Part shown: positions 17,413 through 25,116 of the stretch, piece by piece
Layout: the number at the start of each line of letters is the position of its first letter
Numbering within the stretch: the first letter of the stretch is position 1
Source of the DNA: Lachnospiraceae bacterium
Lineage (GTDB): Bacteria; Bacillota; Clostridia; Lachnospirales; Lachnospiraceae
Reading direction: 5' to 3'
NCBI GenBank assembly: GCA_022767285.1
Contig: JALENY010000001.1
Location: 124,001 to 188,000 of the forward strand
Length of the DNA stretch: 64,000 bases
Notes under the pieces: generated by a model
Databases searched by the model: none
Told to the model about the DNA's origin: nothing
Seen by the model: only the letters and a program-made list of their open reading frames with translations
Position numbers and translations under genes: made by a program

Positions 17413-18366
17413 TTATTTCTCCTCTTTTGCATCTCCACCGTTCCACTGGGCATTAATGGTCTCGCGCACCACATACTGGGGAGTTTTATTGATATTCAAA
17501 ATCAGTTTTCCGATGTATTCCCCGAGAATACCAAGCATAAGAAATGTTATGCCAAAGAGCACCAGCATGGCACACATCAGAGAGGACCAGCCTATGGCAA
17601 CGGTTGGATCAATCAGTTTTCGTATGAGCACGACCAGAGCACCCACAAATCCTGCACCGGAGAACAGCATACCAAAAAATGTGGCAATACGCAAGGGTAC
17701 CGCGGTGTAGTTCAGGCAGGACATAAACTGTTTCAGCCCGCGGCGGAAATTGTAATTGGATGTTCCCACTTCCCGCTCAAAATGTTCCACTTCAATATCC
17801 ACAATATTGTGGGTGGTGCGGAAGAATAAAAATTGCAGGAACACATTGCTGCCTTCATATTCCAATGCCTTGTCAATCACATACCGCCTTGCCAGCCAGA
17901 AACTGCTCATCTGAATATCACGGGGCTGATCCGTCAGCGCCCAGAGCAGATGACGGCTCACCGCACTGGTCAGGTTTTTGAACCAGCCGAATTTTCTCTG
18001 ACGAAAGACACCAAATACCACATCGTATCCTTCCTCCATTTTTTCCAGAAACTGCGGGATCTGATCCGGATGGTTCTGAAGATCATCATCCATGCCGATC
18101 ACAGCTTCTCCATGAACATAGTGAAGCGCCGCCATCATAGCATTGTGCTGACCAAAGTTTTTCGCCAGGTTCACGCCGATTACATTGGGATATTTCTTAG
18201 CAGCCCTCTTGATTGCCTCAAATGTCTTATCTTTGGAATAATCATTGACAAGGACCATTTCACATTCATAGCCATCCAGACTCCGAAATGTCTTCATGGT
18301 CTCTTCCACTACCCGCTCAATGGTTCCTTCCGAATTATAGCAGGGTATAATTATCGATATCAGCAT
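17413..18366 (-). CDS. GtrB/CsbB-type polyprenyl-phosphate glycosyltransferase (GT2 with two C-terminal helices)
   Basis: Integral-membrane family 2 glycosyltransferase of 317 residues that loads a sugar onto undecaprenyl phosphate. The GT-A domain (about 1-225) begins MLISIIIPCYN and has the GMDDDLQNHPDQIP motif diagnostic of the DPM1/GtrB group. Two membrane helices follow (about 230-255 and 262-290). ATG at 18366 has GGAGG eight bases upstream, directly at the upstream ligase stop. Family members work with a membrane GT-C enzyme that uses the lipid-linked sugar outside the cell. The YfhO-type gene in this operon is the obvious partner, as for CsbB and YfhO in Bacillus. Confidence 0.9.
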   Translation of the reverse strand: MLISIIIPCYNSEGTIERVVEETMKTFRSLDGYECEMVLVNDYSKDKTFEAIKRAAKKYPNVIGVNLAKNFGQHNAMMAALHYVHGEAVIGMDDDLQNHPDQIPQFLEKMEEGYDVVFGVFRQRKFGWFKNLTSAVSRHLLWALTDQPRDIQMSSFWLARRYVIDKALEYEGSNVFLQFLFFRTTHNIVDIEVEHFEREVGTSNYNFRRGLKQFMSCLNYTAVPLRIATFFGMLFSGAGFVGALVVLIRKLIDPTVAIGWSSLMCAMLVLFGITFLMLGILGEYIGKLILNINKTPQYVVRETINAQWNGGDAKEEK

Positions 18367-18367
18367 T

Positions 18368-19561
18368 TTACTCGTCCTCCAATACCAGATGTATGCCTGC
18401 AAGAATCTCTCTCAAACGGGATTCGCATACTTCCAGACTTTCTCCTTTCAGTATTATCTGACCGATCCGGTCTCTTCCGTTTTGATAAGGCCGGACCGAA
18501 TCCCCCGGTTCAATGTTAAATGACAGATCTTCAATATCATCTGCTGCCGGATTTTCATTTATGATCTCTTTTACCTTTCCGGCCCGGTCAGACATCAGGG
18601 TATGGGTCAGATTGGGTACTCCCTGCTCTTTTTTGCAAAAGCCCCCGGAAACGTCCTCGCCCAGCGCCAGTCTTACAATGGTCTCATAGTAGTTCAGATC
18701 ATAATAGATTCCTACCATTTCCGCAATTCCGGTGGCTCCGGAGCGTCCGGTGAGTTCGATCACATATACGTTATCGCCGCGCATGATCATATCACAGTTC
18801 ACCGGGCAGTTATCAAGGTCCAGAGCGCGGATTGCCTTTTCCACCTGATCGCAAATCTGAGTACCGAGCCGCTTAAGATGACGAAAAGGCACCGAATGGC
18901 CCACCGGTGTGGGGGTATCTCCCTGAAATGCCTCAATATTATTGGGCAGCTGATACAAAATCTGTCCGTTCTGTATCATGGCTTCTACTCCGAAGATCTC
19001 ACCCTGAATAAATTCCTCGATCAGGCAGTAATCCTTCCCTGTCTGTTCCATGGTCTTTCTAAAATTGAAACGGGCCTCTTCCTTGGTGTTGCTGCGGTAA
19101 ATACCGCGGCTGCCCATGAGATCCACTGCTTTTATAATAACCGGAAAAGGCAGACGGTTCATGGCCGCTTCCAGTTCTTCTTCACCGGAGATCCGATAAA
19201 AGGCAGCGGTCTGAACTCCCGCCTTTACAAGGGCTTTTTTCATCTCCCATTTATTGGATGCTTTTACTGCGGCTTCTCGTTTCGGCCCGGGCAGTCCCAG
19301 TGCTTCACTCACAGCTCCGATGGATGCCATCCCCAGGTCCAGACTGCAGGTGGCGATCCCGTCAATATTCAGCTTTTGGGCAGCCTGCACCACAGCTTCC
19401 GGATTTGATATATCCACGTAACATGCTTCATCGGCATAATCAAATCCGCTGTAATTTCCCGGTATGGATGCCGCTATGGTCCAGGCACCGAGTTTTCGCG
19501 CTGCTTGATACAGCGGAATCTGAGAATAGCTGGCTCCCAGAATCATCAGTCGTTTTTTCAT
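18368..19561 (-). CDS. ATP-grasp ligase, stand-alone
   Basis: A 397-residue ATP-grasp enzyme, which should join a carboxylate to an amine or thiol through an acyl-phosphate. The N-terminal Rossmann-like part (1-105) begins MILGASYSQIPLYQAARKLG. The ATP-grasp core shows FPVIIKAVDLMGSRG (near 140-155), LIEEFIQGEIFGVE, NCPVNCDMI and the metal-site VIELTGRSGATGI. A C-terminal domain of about 100 residues completes the carbamoyl-phosphate-synthase/PurK-like arrangement. The next gene upstream encodes a related ATP-grasp domain fused to a PLP domain. The protein is unlike known D-Ala-D-Ala or peptide ligases, and its substrates are unknown. It lies in the middle of a surface-glycan operon, which suggests an amide-type decoration. 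Confidence 0.85.
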   Translation of the reverse strand: MKKRLMILGASYSQIPLYQAARKLGAWTIAASIPGNYSGFDYADEACYVDISNPEAVVQAAQKLNIDGIATCSLDLGMASIGAVSEALGLPGPKREAAVKASNKWEMKKALVKAGVQTAAFYRISGEEELEAAMNRLPFPVIIKAVDLMGSRGIYRSNTKEEARFNFRKTMEQTGKDYCLIEEFIQGEIFGVEAMIQNGQILYQLPNNIEAFQGDTPTPVGHSVPFRHLKRLGTQICDQVEKAIRALDLDNCPVNCDMIMRGDNVYVIELTGRSGATGIAEMVGIYYDLNYYETIVRLALGEDVSGGFCKKEQGVPNLTHTLMSDRAGKVKEIINENPAADDIEDLSFNIEPGDSVRPYQNGRDRIGQIILKGESLEVCESRLREILAGIHLVLEDE

Positions 19562-19709
19562 GAATCCTCATTCCTCTATATAAAGATATTGGGGTCAAAA
19601 GCATTTGACTCCATGATGCCTTTGGATTTTTCCGCGCTTGCGCTCCCAAAGTCATAATTTTTCATGCAAGCATGAAAATCATGACCTTTTGACCCTGGCA
19701 TCATATAAA
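19562..19709. repeat. Structured palindromic intergenic element inside the rhamnan operon
   Basis: This 148-base gap between the two ATP-grasp genes holds several inverted repeats: 19592-19601 with 19686-19695 (10 bases, exact); 19613-19620 with 19697-19704 (8 bases, exact); an inner hairpin 19651-19667 with 19670-19685; and a smaller one, 19621-19625 with 19646-19650, enclosing GCGC/GCGC. The first two pairings cross one another rather than nest. The first arm can also pair locally (19594-19599 with 19604-19609), so its pairings are mutually exclusive. There is no T tract. It could be a mobile palindromic repeat or a structured RNA element controlling expression within the operon. Confidence 0.65.
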
Positions 19710-21821
19710 TCAGGTACTATGCTCCAAAAAATCAAAATACAGCGGGGTTCCTCCCGTGTGCAGAAACAGTATATTTTTTCCGCTTATCCGCTCGTTTTCC
19801 AGATGTTCCAACATTCCCCGAAATCCCTTACCCGTGTATACCGGATCAAGAGCAATTCCATTTTCTTCATACATACGGAGAATCACCTGTTCGATTTTGT
19901 CATCATATAACCCATATCCGCCCAAAAGGCCTTCATCGGTAAAATGAATCTGCCGGTTCCAGTTTTCCGGCAAGATCAGTCCTTTTTTGTCACAATATTC
20001 GGAAATATTCTGCTCAATCACCTCATATCCCCGTGCTTTTTTTCGGCTGACGGAGATACCCACCACAGCTGGCCCCTGCCTTTTGAAGATACGGGCAGCT
20101 GTCAGTCCGGATTGAGTCGCATTGGTGGAAGATGCCAGAAAAATATAGTCAAATTCAATACCCATTTTCCTCTGCTGTTTCAGAATCTCATCGTATACCC
20201 GGACATAGGATTCCATAGGTACCGACTCGTTTCCCCGACCTAATTTGTTTCCGTAAATATAATAGGGCCGGTATCCCTGCTCCTCCAGCGTATCCATGGC
20301 TTCCTGCACTGCTTCCGCAATATTGCTTTTGCCGCAGGGTACCGGAATGGCTCCCATCTGACGAATCAGCTTTCCGTTGCCGCAGTCGCCTTCCTTAAGG
20401 TCATCCTGATTATACACCATAAAACAGGGAATTTTTTCCCGTTTGCAGGCAGCCGAAAGAATCCGGCACAGATTGGAATGATAATTGCCGTAAATAATCA
20501 TGCTGTCGCAGTTTTTCTTTTCCATATCGCTGAGAAAGGCATTTGCAAAACGAACTTTATTACCGCCGAAAGAAAATCCCAACAGATCTTCCCGTTTCAT
20601 ATATATTCGATTTTTGCAGGATTCCCAACCGTAGATCTCCTGAATTGGAGTTTCCCACTCCGGGATGAGTTTCACAGGAGGCCGCATGTGAAGTACCTGC
20701 TGCATTTCTTCCATAGTGTCGGTCTGAAGAATGTAAAATCCATAGCGGCTTCCGCTGTCCGTCACAGGATGTTCCTCCATCCCTTCCGGCTCCTGAACAT
20801 AGCGGAACGCTTCCGGTTTTTTCTGTTTTCGGTATTCCATGCACGTTATATCATCCCGACTGAGAATAAAACGGATGGCAGATACTTTTTTATGCACATG
20901 TTCCGTAAGTTCCGGTCGTTCACCCACTGCGGTCTGGATCACCATCCTGACAAAATCCTGGCCGGTTGACAGGGGGACCAGATCTGACCCGATACAGTCA
21001 CCGCCCATGCGGGAGCCAATTTCAATAATGTGGACATTTCCGTCTTTGTCAATACGGAACTCCGCATGGGATGCTCCGTTTTTGATTTCCAGCGCATCCA
21101 GCCCTCTTTTGATCTCGCAGATGCACTTCTGTTCCATCTCTTCACTTAAGGGTGCCGGCTGTAAATGCCCGGTTTCAATATAATGGGGACTTCCGGTGGT
21201 GAACTTCTTTGTTATGGCAAGGCAGGTATGTTCTCCCCGATAACTGATGGTTTCCATACTATATTCACTGCCCTCCAGATAGCCCTCCACAATGGCCTTT
21301 TTCTCAAAAGACTGGTCTACTGCCTTTCGGATGGCTTCCGCAAGCTGTTCCGGTGTTGTAACCTTCGTGATAGCACGGCTGCCCGAGCGGTCCGTAGGCT
21401 TTACGATCAACGGAAAGGGAAGCGTCAGTCCATGAAGTTCTTCCATGCTCTCTGCTTTTCGGTAAAATGGTACGGAAACTCCGGCCATTTCAAAGGCATG
21501 GCGCATGGATGCCTTATTCGTCGATTTTTCTATGCAGGAGAGATCGTTTCCCGGAAGATCCAGGGCTGCCGCCAGTTTTGCCACAGTGATATTGGCCAAA
21601 TCGGAACCGATCGTGGCGATTCCATCCGGTTTTATTTTTTTGCATATTTCCAGAATTTTATCCACTTCCACGATGCTGACCGGGTAAAAACAATCTGCCG
21701 TGCTCTCACCCACCGCACCGTCTTTCCAAGCAAATACGTGGGTCTCATAGCCCATTTCCTTTGCCTTTAAAATCAGTGGATTCTGAAATTCATTTGCTCC
21801 GATTATAACCAGTTTTTTCAT
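19710..21821 (-). CDS. ATP-grasp ligase fused to a PLP-dependent ACC deaminase/D-cysteine desulfhydrase-like domain
   Basis: A 703-residue fusion. Residues 1-370 form an ATP-grasp ligase related to its neighbour: a Rossmann-like start MKKLVIIGANEFQNPLIL, PLIVKPTDRSGSRA (138-150), a metal site in VHIIEIGSRMGGDCIGSD (263-280). Residues about 385-703 belong to the fold-II PLP family of ACC deaminase and D-cysteine desulfhydrase, with the Schiff-base Lys422 in GGNKVR, Ser449 in NYHSNLCR, the phosphate loop SSTNATQSGL (564-573) and HTGGTP (688-693). ATG at 21821 has AAGGAG seven bases upstream; a further 79 open codons overlap the yfhO gene and have no ribosome site. I know of no described pathway with this fusion. 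It may make or process a small amino acid and attach it to the glycan. Confidence 0.85.
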   Translation of the reverse strand: MKKLVIIGANEFQNPLILKAKEMGYETHVFAWKDGAVGESTADCFYPVSIVEVDKILEICKKIKPDGIATIGSDLANITVAKLAAALDLPGNDLSCIEKSTNKASMRHAFEMAGVSVPFYRKAESMEELHGLTLPFPLIVKPTDRSGSRAITKVTTPEQLAEAIRKAVDQSFEKKAIVEGYLEGSEYSMETISYRGEHTCLAITKKFTTGSPHYIETGHLQPAPLSEEMEQKCICEIKRGLDALEIKNGASHAEFRIDKDGNVHIIEIGSRMGGDCIGSDLVPLSTGQDFVRMVIQTAVGERPELTEHVHKKVSAIRFILSRDDITCMEYRKQKKPEAFRYVQEPEGMEEHPVTDSGSRYGFYILQTDTMEEMQQVLHMRPPVKLIPEWETPIQEIYGWESCKNRIYMKREDLLGFSFGGNKVRFANAFLSDMEKKNCDSMIIYGNYHSNLCRILSAACKREKIPCFMVYNQDDLKEGDCGNGKLIRQMGAIPVPCGKSNIAEAVQEAMDTLEEQGYRPYYIYGNKLGRGNESVPMESYVRVYDEILKQQRKMGIEFDYIFLASSTNATQSGLTAARIFKRQGPAVVGISVSRKKARGYEVIEQNISEYCDKKGLILPENWNRQIHFTDEGLLGGYGLYDDKIEQVILRMYEENGIALDPVYTGKGFRGMLEHLENERISGKNILFLHTGGTPLYFDFLEHST

Positions 21822-21831
21822 AAGTAACTCC

Positions 21832-24231
21832 TTAAAGCGTTTTCCGCTTTCTGTTCTTAAGCCGGACAGTGATCCAGATTGCAGCCGTGCACAGAACAGA
21901 CAAAATACTTCCGGCAACACCTGCCGCAAATCCGGGACATTTAAATACCATCCGGATCTCATGATCACCATCTTCCAGACAAATGCCGGAGAATCCGTAA
22001 TTGACCTGATGAATCGCCTGCTCTTCTCCGTCCACATAGGCATGCCATCCGTTCTCATAGGGGATCGGCAGCATCAGGATACCCTTTTCAGATACATGGG
22101 CGGTTCCGGTCACCACGCTGTCTTTTTCACAAGCTTCAAAAGCTATGCCTTCACTTAAGGATGTTAGATTTCCGGTTTCTGCTGCTGTATCAGCACTTTC
22201 CGGGATTTTTCCATTTTCCCCACTGATCCGGGAATCAATGATCTCCGGCTCCAGTGTAATTTCTGGAACCGTATCACAGAGGACATACCCCGACAACAAA
22301 GCATCTTTGTCGATCATATCCGCATGTTTTTCATAGTCTTCCGTGCGGATGGCCGATGTGTAATACTTGCCCGCATCAGCCGTATTGCGATTTCGATAAA
22401 CATAGATATCACCAAACTGTTTTACCGGCTCGTAACCGGGCACGGGAAAATCTGACTTTTTTGACAGCACATATTTCACATGGCAAAAAGAGGCCGGAAT
22501 GGTGTGATTGATACTGCCCGCGAAGCTGTAATGATTCTGGTCAACCACCTGCAGCTCCGGCCAGAATTCCGAAAGGAAACGGACCGTATTGGTGTTTAAT
22601 GTGGAATTGTATGTGCTGACTCCCGAATAATTCTGTGCCAGCGAATTCAGCGTGGAGTGCGGTTCATCGATGGTATAGTCCTTTTCCACGCGGTAAAAGG
22701 ATTCATCCGTCTCCTTAAGATATTCCAGTGCCGCTTTTACAGACGGGCTGTATAGCTCGTTGAAATATTCCGTTGATGTCTTTGTCAGTGTCACTCGCTG
22801 TGAGGTATAAGAATACCAGGCATCCAGAACCATAGATGCCGCAAGGGCCAGAGCCAGTGCTCCCATTGACAGATCCCGCAGCTTTCCCTTCAGCCACACC
22901 GATCCTCCCAGACAGGCTGCCATACCCACAGCCACAATACCCAGGCAAACAGCAAGCGTTCTGTCTTCGGCTATAAAGATACGGCCATATTCAAAGGCCA
23001 CCGGCAGCAGCGTGAGAATCAGCAGTATCGAGCATATCTTTTTGTGTTCCAGAATCTCATTCAGTGCATATGCCATGATCCAGGCAAAAAAAGGCATACA
23101 CAAAAAGGTATGTCGGGAAAACGGATAAGAAAATCCGTTAAAGATCAGACTCCCCGCCGGAATCAGCAGCACAAAAGCACACAATAACAGACTGACTGCA
23201 AGCAGTATTTTCTGTTTCCGGCTGTAATCTTTTCCCCGAAAAACAAAATATAAAAACTGAACGCCGGCAAACAGCAGCAGGACAGACAGGTAGACATTGG
23301 GATCCTCATAATAGTTCAGATATCCCGAATAATCATTGATCCCCTGCAGATTGCCGGACAGAAAATGTTTCATTAACGATGCATAGTAGGCTCCATCATA
23401 AGGTTTCAATGCCCCCAGAATCCTTTCCGCCAGAGACCCTCCTCCCACTCTGCCGGAAACCCCGAAAATCAGGCTTGCGCTGGGCAGAAGCTGGAAAAGT
23501 CCCATGCCAATTCCCAGAAGCATAGACCCGTATATTTTCCCGATTTTCACCAGACTGTTTTTACACAGTATGCGGTCTTTCCATGCAGCCCGGAACAGTA
23601 CGTAAAAACCCAGCACCAAAAACTGCATATAGCTGAAATACAGGGTACAGGCGCAGCTTACCGCGCACAGCACCGTAAGATACAGCAGCCATATCGTTTT
23701 ACTGAATGATTTTTCCGCCGCCATCAAAAGGAGCGGAAATAAAATCACAATCGTACCAAACTGGTAGTGCTGTCCCCAGACAACCATGTATCCGCAAAGA
23801 GCATAGGCATAAGCCGATAGCAGCTTGCTGCGCTCAGACAGAGCAAAGCACGATAAAAAGCCATAAGATGCCAGTCCGGCCAAAAGGATCTTTGCGATCT
23901 GAAGCCAGACCATAATCCCGTATATCTGTTCGACGCCTGCCAGCACTCCGTACAGACACACCAGAATCACAAAGGGATCATACAGACTTAAGGAATACAT
24001 ATTTACGCCAAAACCGTTGTTAAAATCCCACAGAGAAAAACTTCCTTCTTTTATGTGATGAATGATTGTCTGGTACTGCATCATGTACTGGTCATAGGTA
24101 TCTGCCCCGATGTCCATAAACACAAAGAACTTTCCGCCAAACAGATAATCTTTGAAAATCAACAGACAGGACAGGAACAGAATTCCCGAAAGCAGCAGCA
24201 TTGACCTTTTATTCCCTTTTGTTTCGCCCAT
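21832..24231 (-). CDS. YfhO-family polytopic membrane protein (GT-C-like)
   Basis: A 799-residue membrane protein with about 12-14 helices, from about residue 11 to 470, followed by an extracellular domain (about 490-760) and one C-terminal helix. The early loop FVFMDIGADTYDQYMMQYQ, with acidic residues after helix 1, is typical of the YfhO family and of GT-C glycosyltransferases, whose catalytic Asp lies there. In Bacillus and Staphylococcus, YfhO works with a CsbB-type GT2 to glycosylate lipoteichoic acid outside the membrane, and a GtrB/CsbB-type gene lies 3.5 kb downstream in this operon. The gene ends 10 bases before the fusion ligase and starts 11 bases after rfbD. Confidence 0.87.
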   Translation of the reverse strand: MGETKGNKRSMLLLSGILFLSCLLIFKDYLFGGKFFVFMDIGADTYDQYMMQYQTIIHHIKEGSFSLWDFNNGFGVNMYSLSLYDPFVILVCLYGVLAGVEQIYGIMVWLQIAKILLAGLASYGFLSCFALSERSKLLSAYAYALCGYMVVWGQHYQFGTIVILFPLLLMAAEKSFSKTIWLLYLTVLCAVSCACTLYFSYMQFLVLGFYVLFRAAWKDRILCKNSLVKIGKIYGSMLLGIGMGLFQLLPSASLIFGVSGRVGGGSLAERILGALKPYDGAYYASLMKHFLSGNLQGINDYSGYLNYYEDPNVYLSVLLLFAGVQFLYFVFRGKDYSRKQKILLAVSLLLCAFVLLIPAGSLIFNGFSYPFSRHTFLCMPFFAWIMAYALNEILEHKKICSILLILTLLPVAFEYGRIFIAEDRTLAVCLGIVAVGMAACLGGSVWLKGKLRDLSMGALALALAASMVLDAWYSYTSQRVTLTKTSTEYFNELYSPSVKAALEYLKETDESFYRVEKDYTIDEPHSTLNSLAQNYSGVSTYNSTLNTNTVRFLSEFWPELQVVDQNHYSFAGSINHTIPASFCHVKYVLSKKSDFPVPGYEPVKQFGDIYVYRNRNTADAGKYYTSAIRTEDYEKHADMIDKDALLSGYVLCDTVPEITLEPEIIDSRISGENGKIPESADTAAETGNLTSLSEGIAFEACEKDSVVTGTAHVSEKGILMLPIPYENGWHAYVDGEEQAIHQVNYGFSGICLEDGDHEIRMVFKCPGFAAGVAGSILSVLCTAAIWITVRLKNRKRKTL

Positions 24232-24242
24232 TCTTCCTACCT

Positions 24243-25103
24243 TTATCTTTCAAAACCTTTGAGTACTTCGAGATAACGGCTAAGTGCATCCTGCCAGGTG
24301 GGCAGACGGTCAAATCCGTGCTCCGTCAATTTCTTTTTCTCCAGACGACTGTTGAATGGACGAAGCGCTTTTGAACCATACTCCGCCGTTGTAACCGGCT
24401 TTATCTCCACCTTCATGCCGGCCTGCCGAAAGATTTCCCTCGCAAAATCAGCCCAGGAAATATAACCTCCCTCATTGGTTGCATGGTAAATGCCATATTC
24501 TTCTTTTTCCAGCATATCCACAACCAGTTTTGACAGATCGTAAGTATAGGTGGGAGTTCCGATCTGATCAGCCACAACGGTCAACATGTCGTGGGTTTTT
24601 CCCAGTTTCAGCATCGTCTTGATAAAGTTCTTCCCATTTACACCAAATACCCAGGCAATACGGACAATATAATACTTATCCAGATATTTCCGGACAGCCT
24701 GCTCTCCCTCATATTTTGTCTGCCCGTAAACGTTCAGCGGCGCAACCACCGGATCGTCCGGCTCCCAGGGACGGGTTCCCTGTCCGTCGAATACATAATC
24801 CGTACTGAAATAAATCATGGGAATATCCAGTTCTTTGCAGACCTTTGCAATATTCTCTGTACCCAGAGCATTGACCCTGCGGCATATCTCCACATTATCT
24901 TCTGCCGCATCCACAGCGGTCCAGGCTGCACAGTGTACAACCTTGTCCACATTGGACTCTTTTATCACCCGATCAACTGCAGCGGCATCGGTAATATCCA
25001 TCTCTTCCACGTCTACGCCCACACCTTCGTACCCGCGTTTTGCAAGTTCATTCATCACATCGTAGCCAAGCTGGCCTTTGACACCTGTCACTAATACTCT
25101 CAT
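24243..25103 (-). CDS. rfbD: dTDP-4-dehydrorhamnose reductase
   Basis: Last enzyme of dTDP-L-rhamnose synthesis: it reduces dTDP-4-dehydro-L-rhamnose with NAD(P)H. It has 286 residues with a short-chain dehydrogenase fold. The nucleotide-binding GVKGQLGYDV is at 7-16, FSTDYVFDG near 100, and the catalytic YGQTK near 128. The length and the C-terminal RPFNSRLEKKKL match RfbD/RmlD well. ATG at 25103 is preceded by AGGAGG. With rfbA and rfbC in the same operon and rfbB at 45433, the pathway is complete in this window. Confidence 0.95.
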   Translation of the reverse strand: MRVLVTGVKGQLGYDVMNELAKRGYEGVGVDVEEMDITDAAAVDRVIKESNVDKVVHCAAWTAVDAAEDNVEICRRVNALGTENIAKVCKELDIPMIYFSTDYVFDGQGTRPWEPDDPVVAPLNVYGQTKYEGEQAVRKYLDKYYIVRIAWVFGVNGKNFIKTMLKLGKTHDMLTVVADQIGTPTYTYDLSKLVVDMLEKEEYGIYHATNEGGYISWADFAREIFRQAGMKVEIKPVTTAEYGSKALRPFNSRLEKKKLTEHGFDRLPTWQDALSRYLEVLKGFER

Positions 25104-25116
25104 CGTTTTCCTCCTG

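Noticed and set aside
21822-22058. A 79-residue N-terminal extension of the ATP-grasp/PLP fusion
   Set aside because: The extension overlaps the yfhO coding end, has no ribosome site and no similarity to the family, while ATG at 21821 has AAGGAG at ideal spacing.
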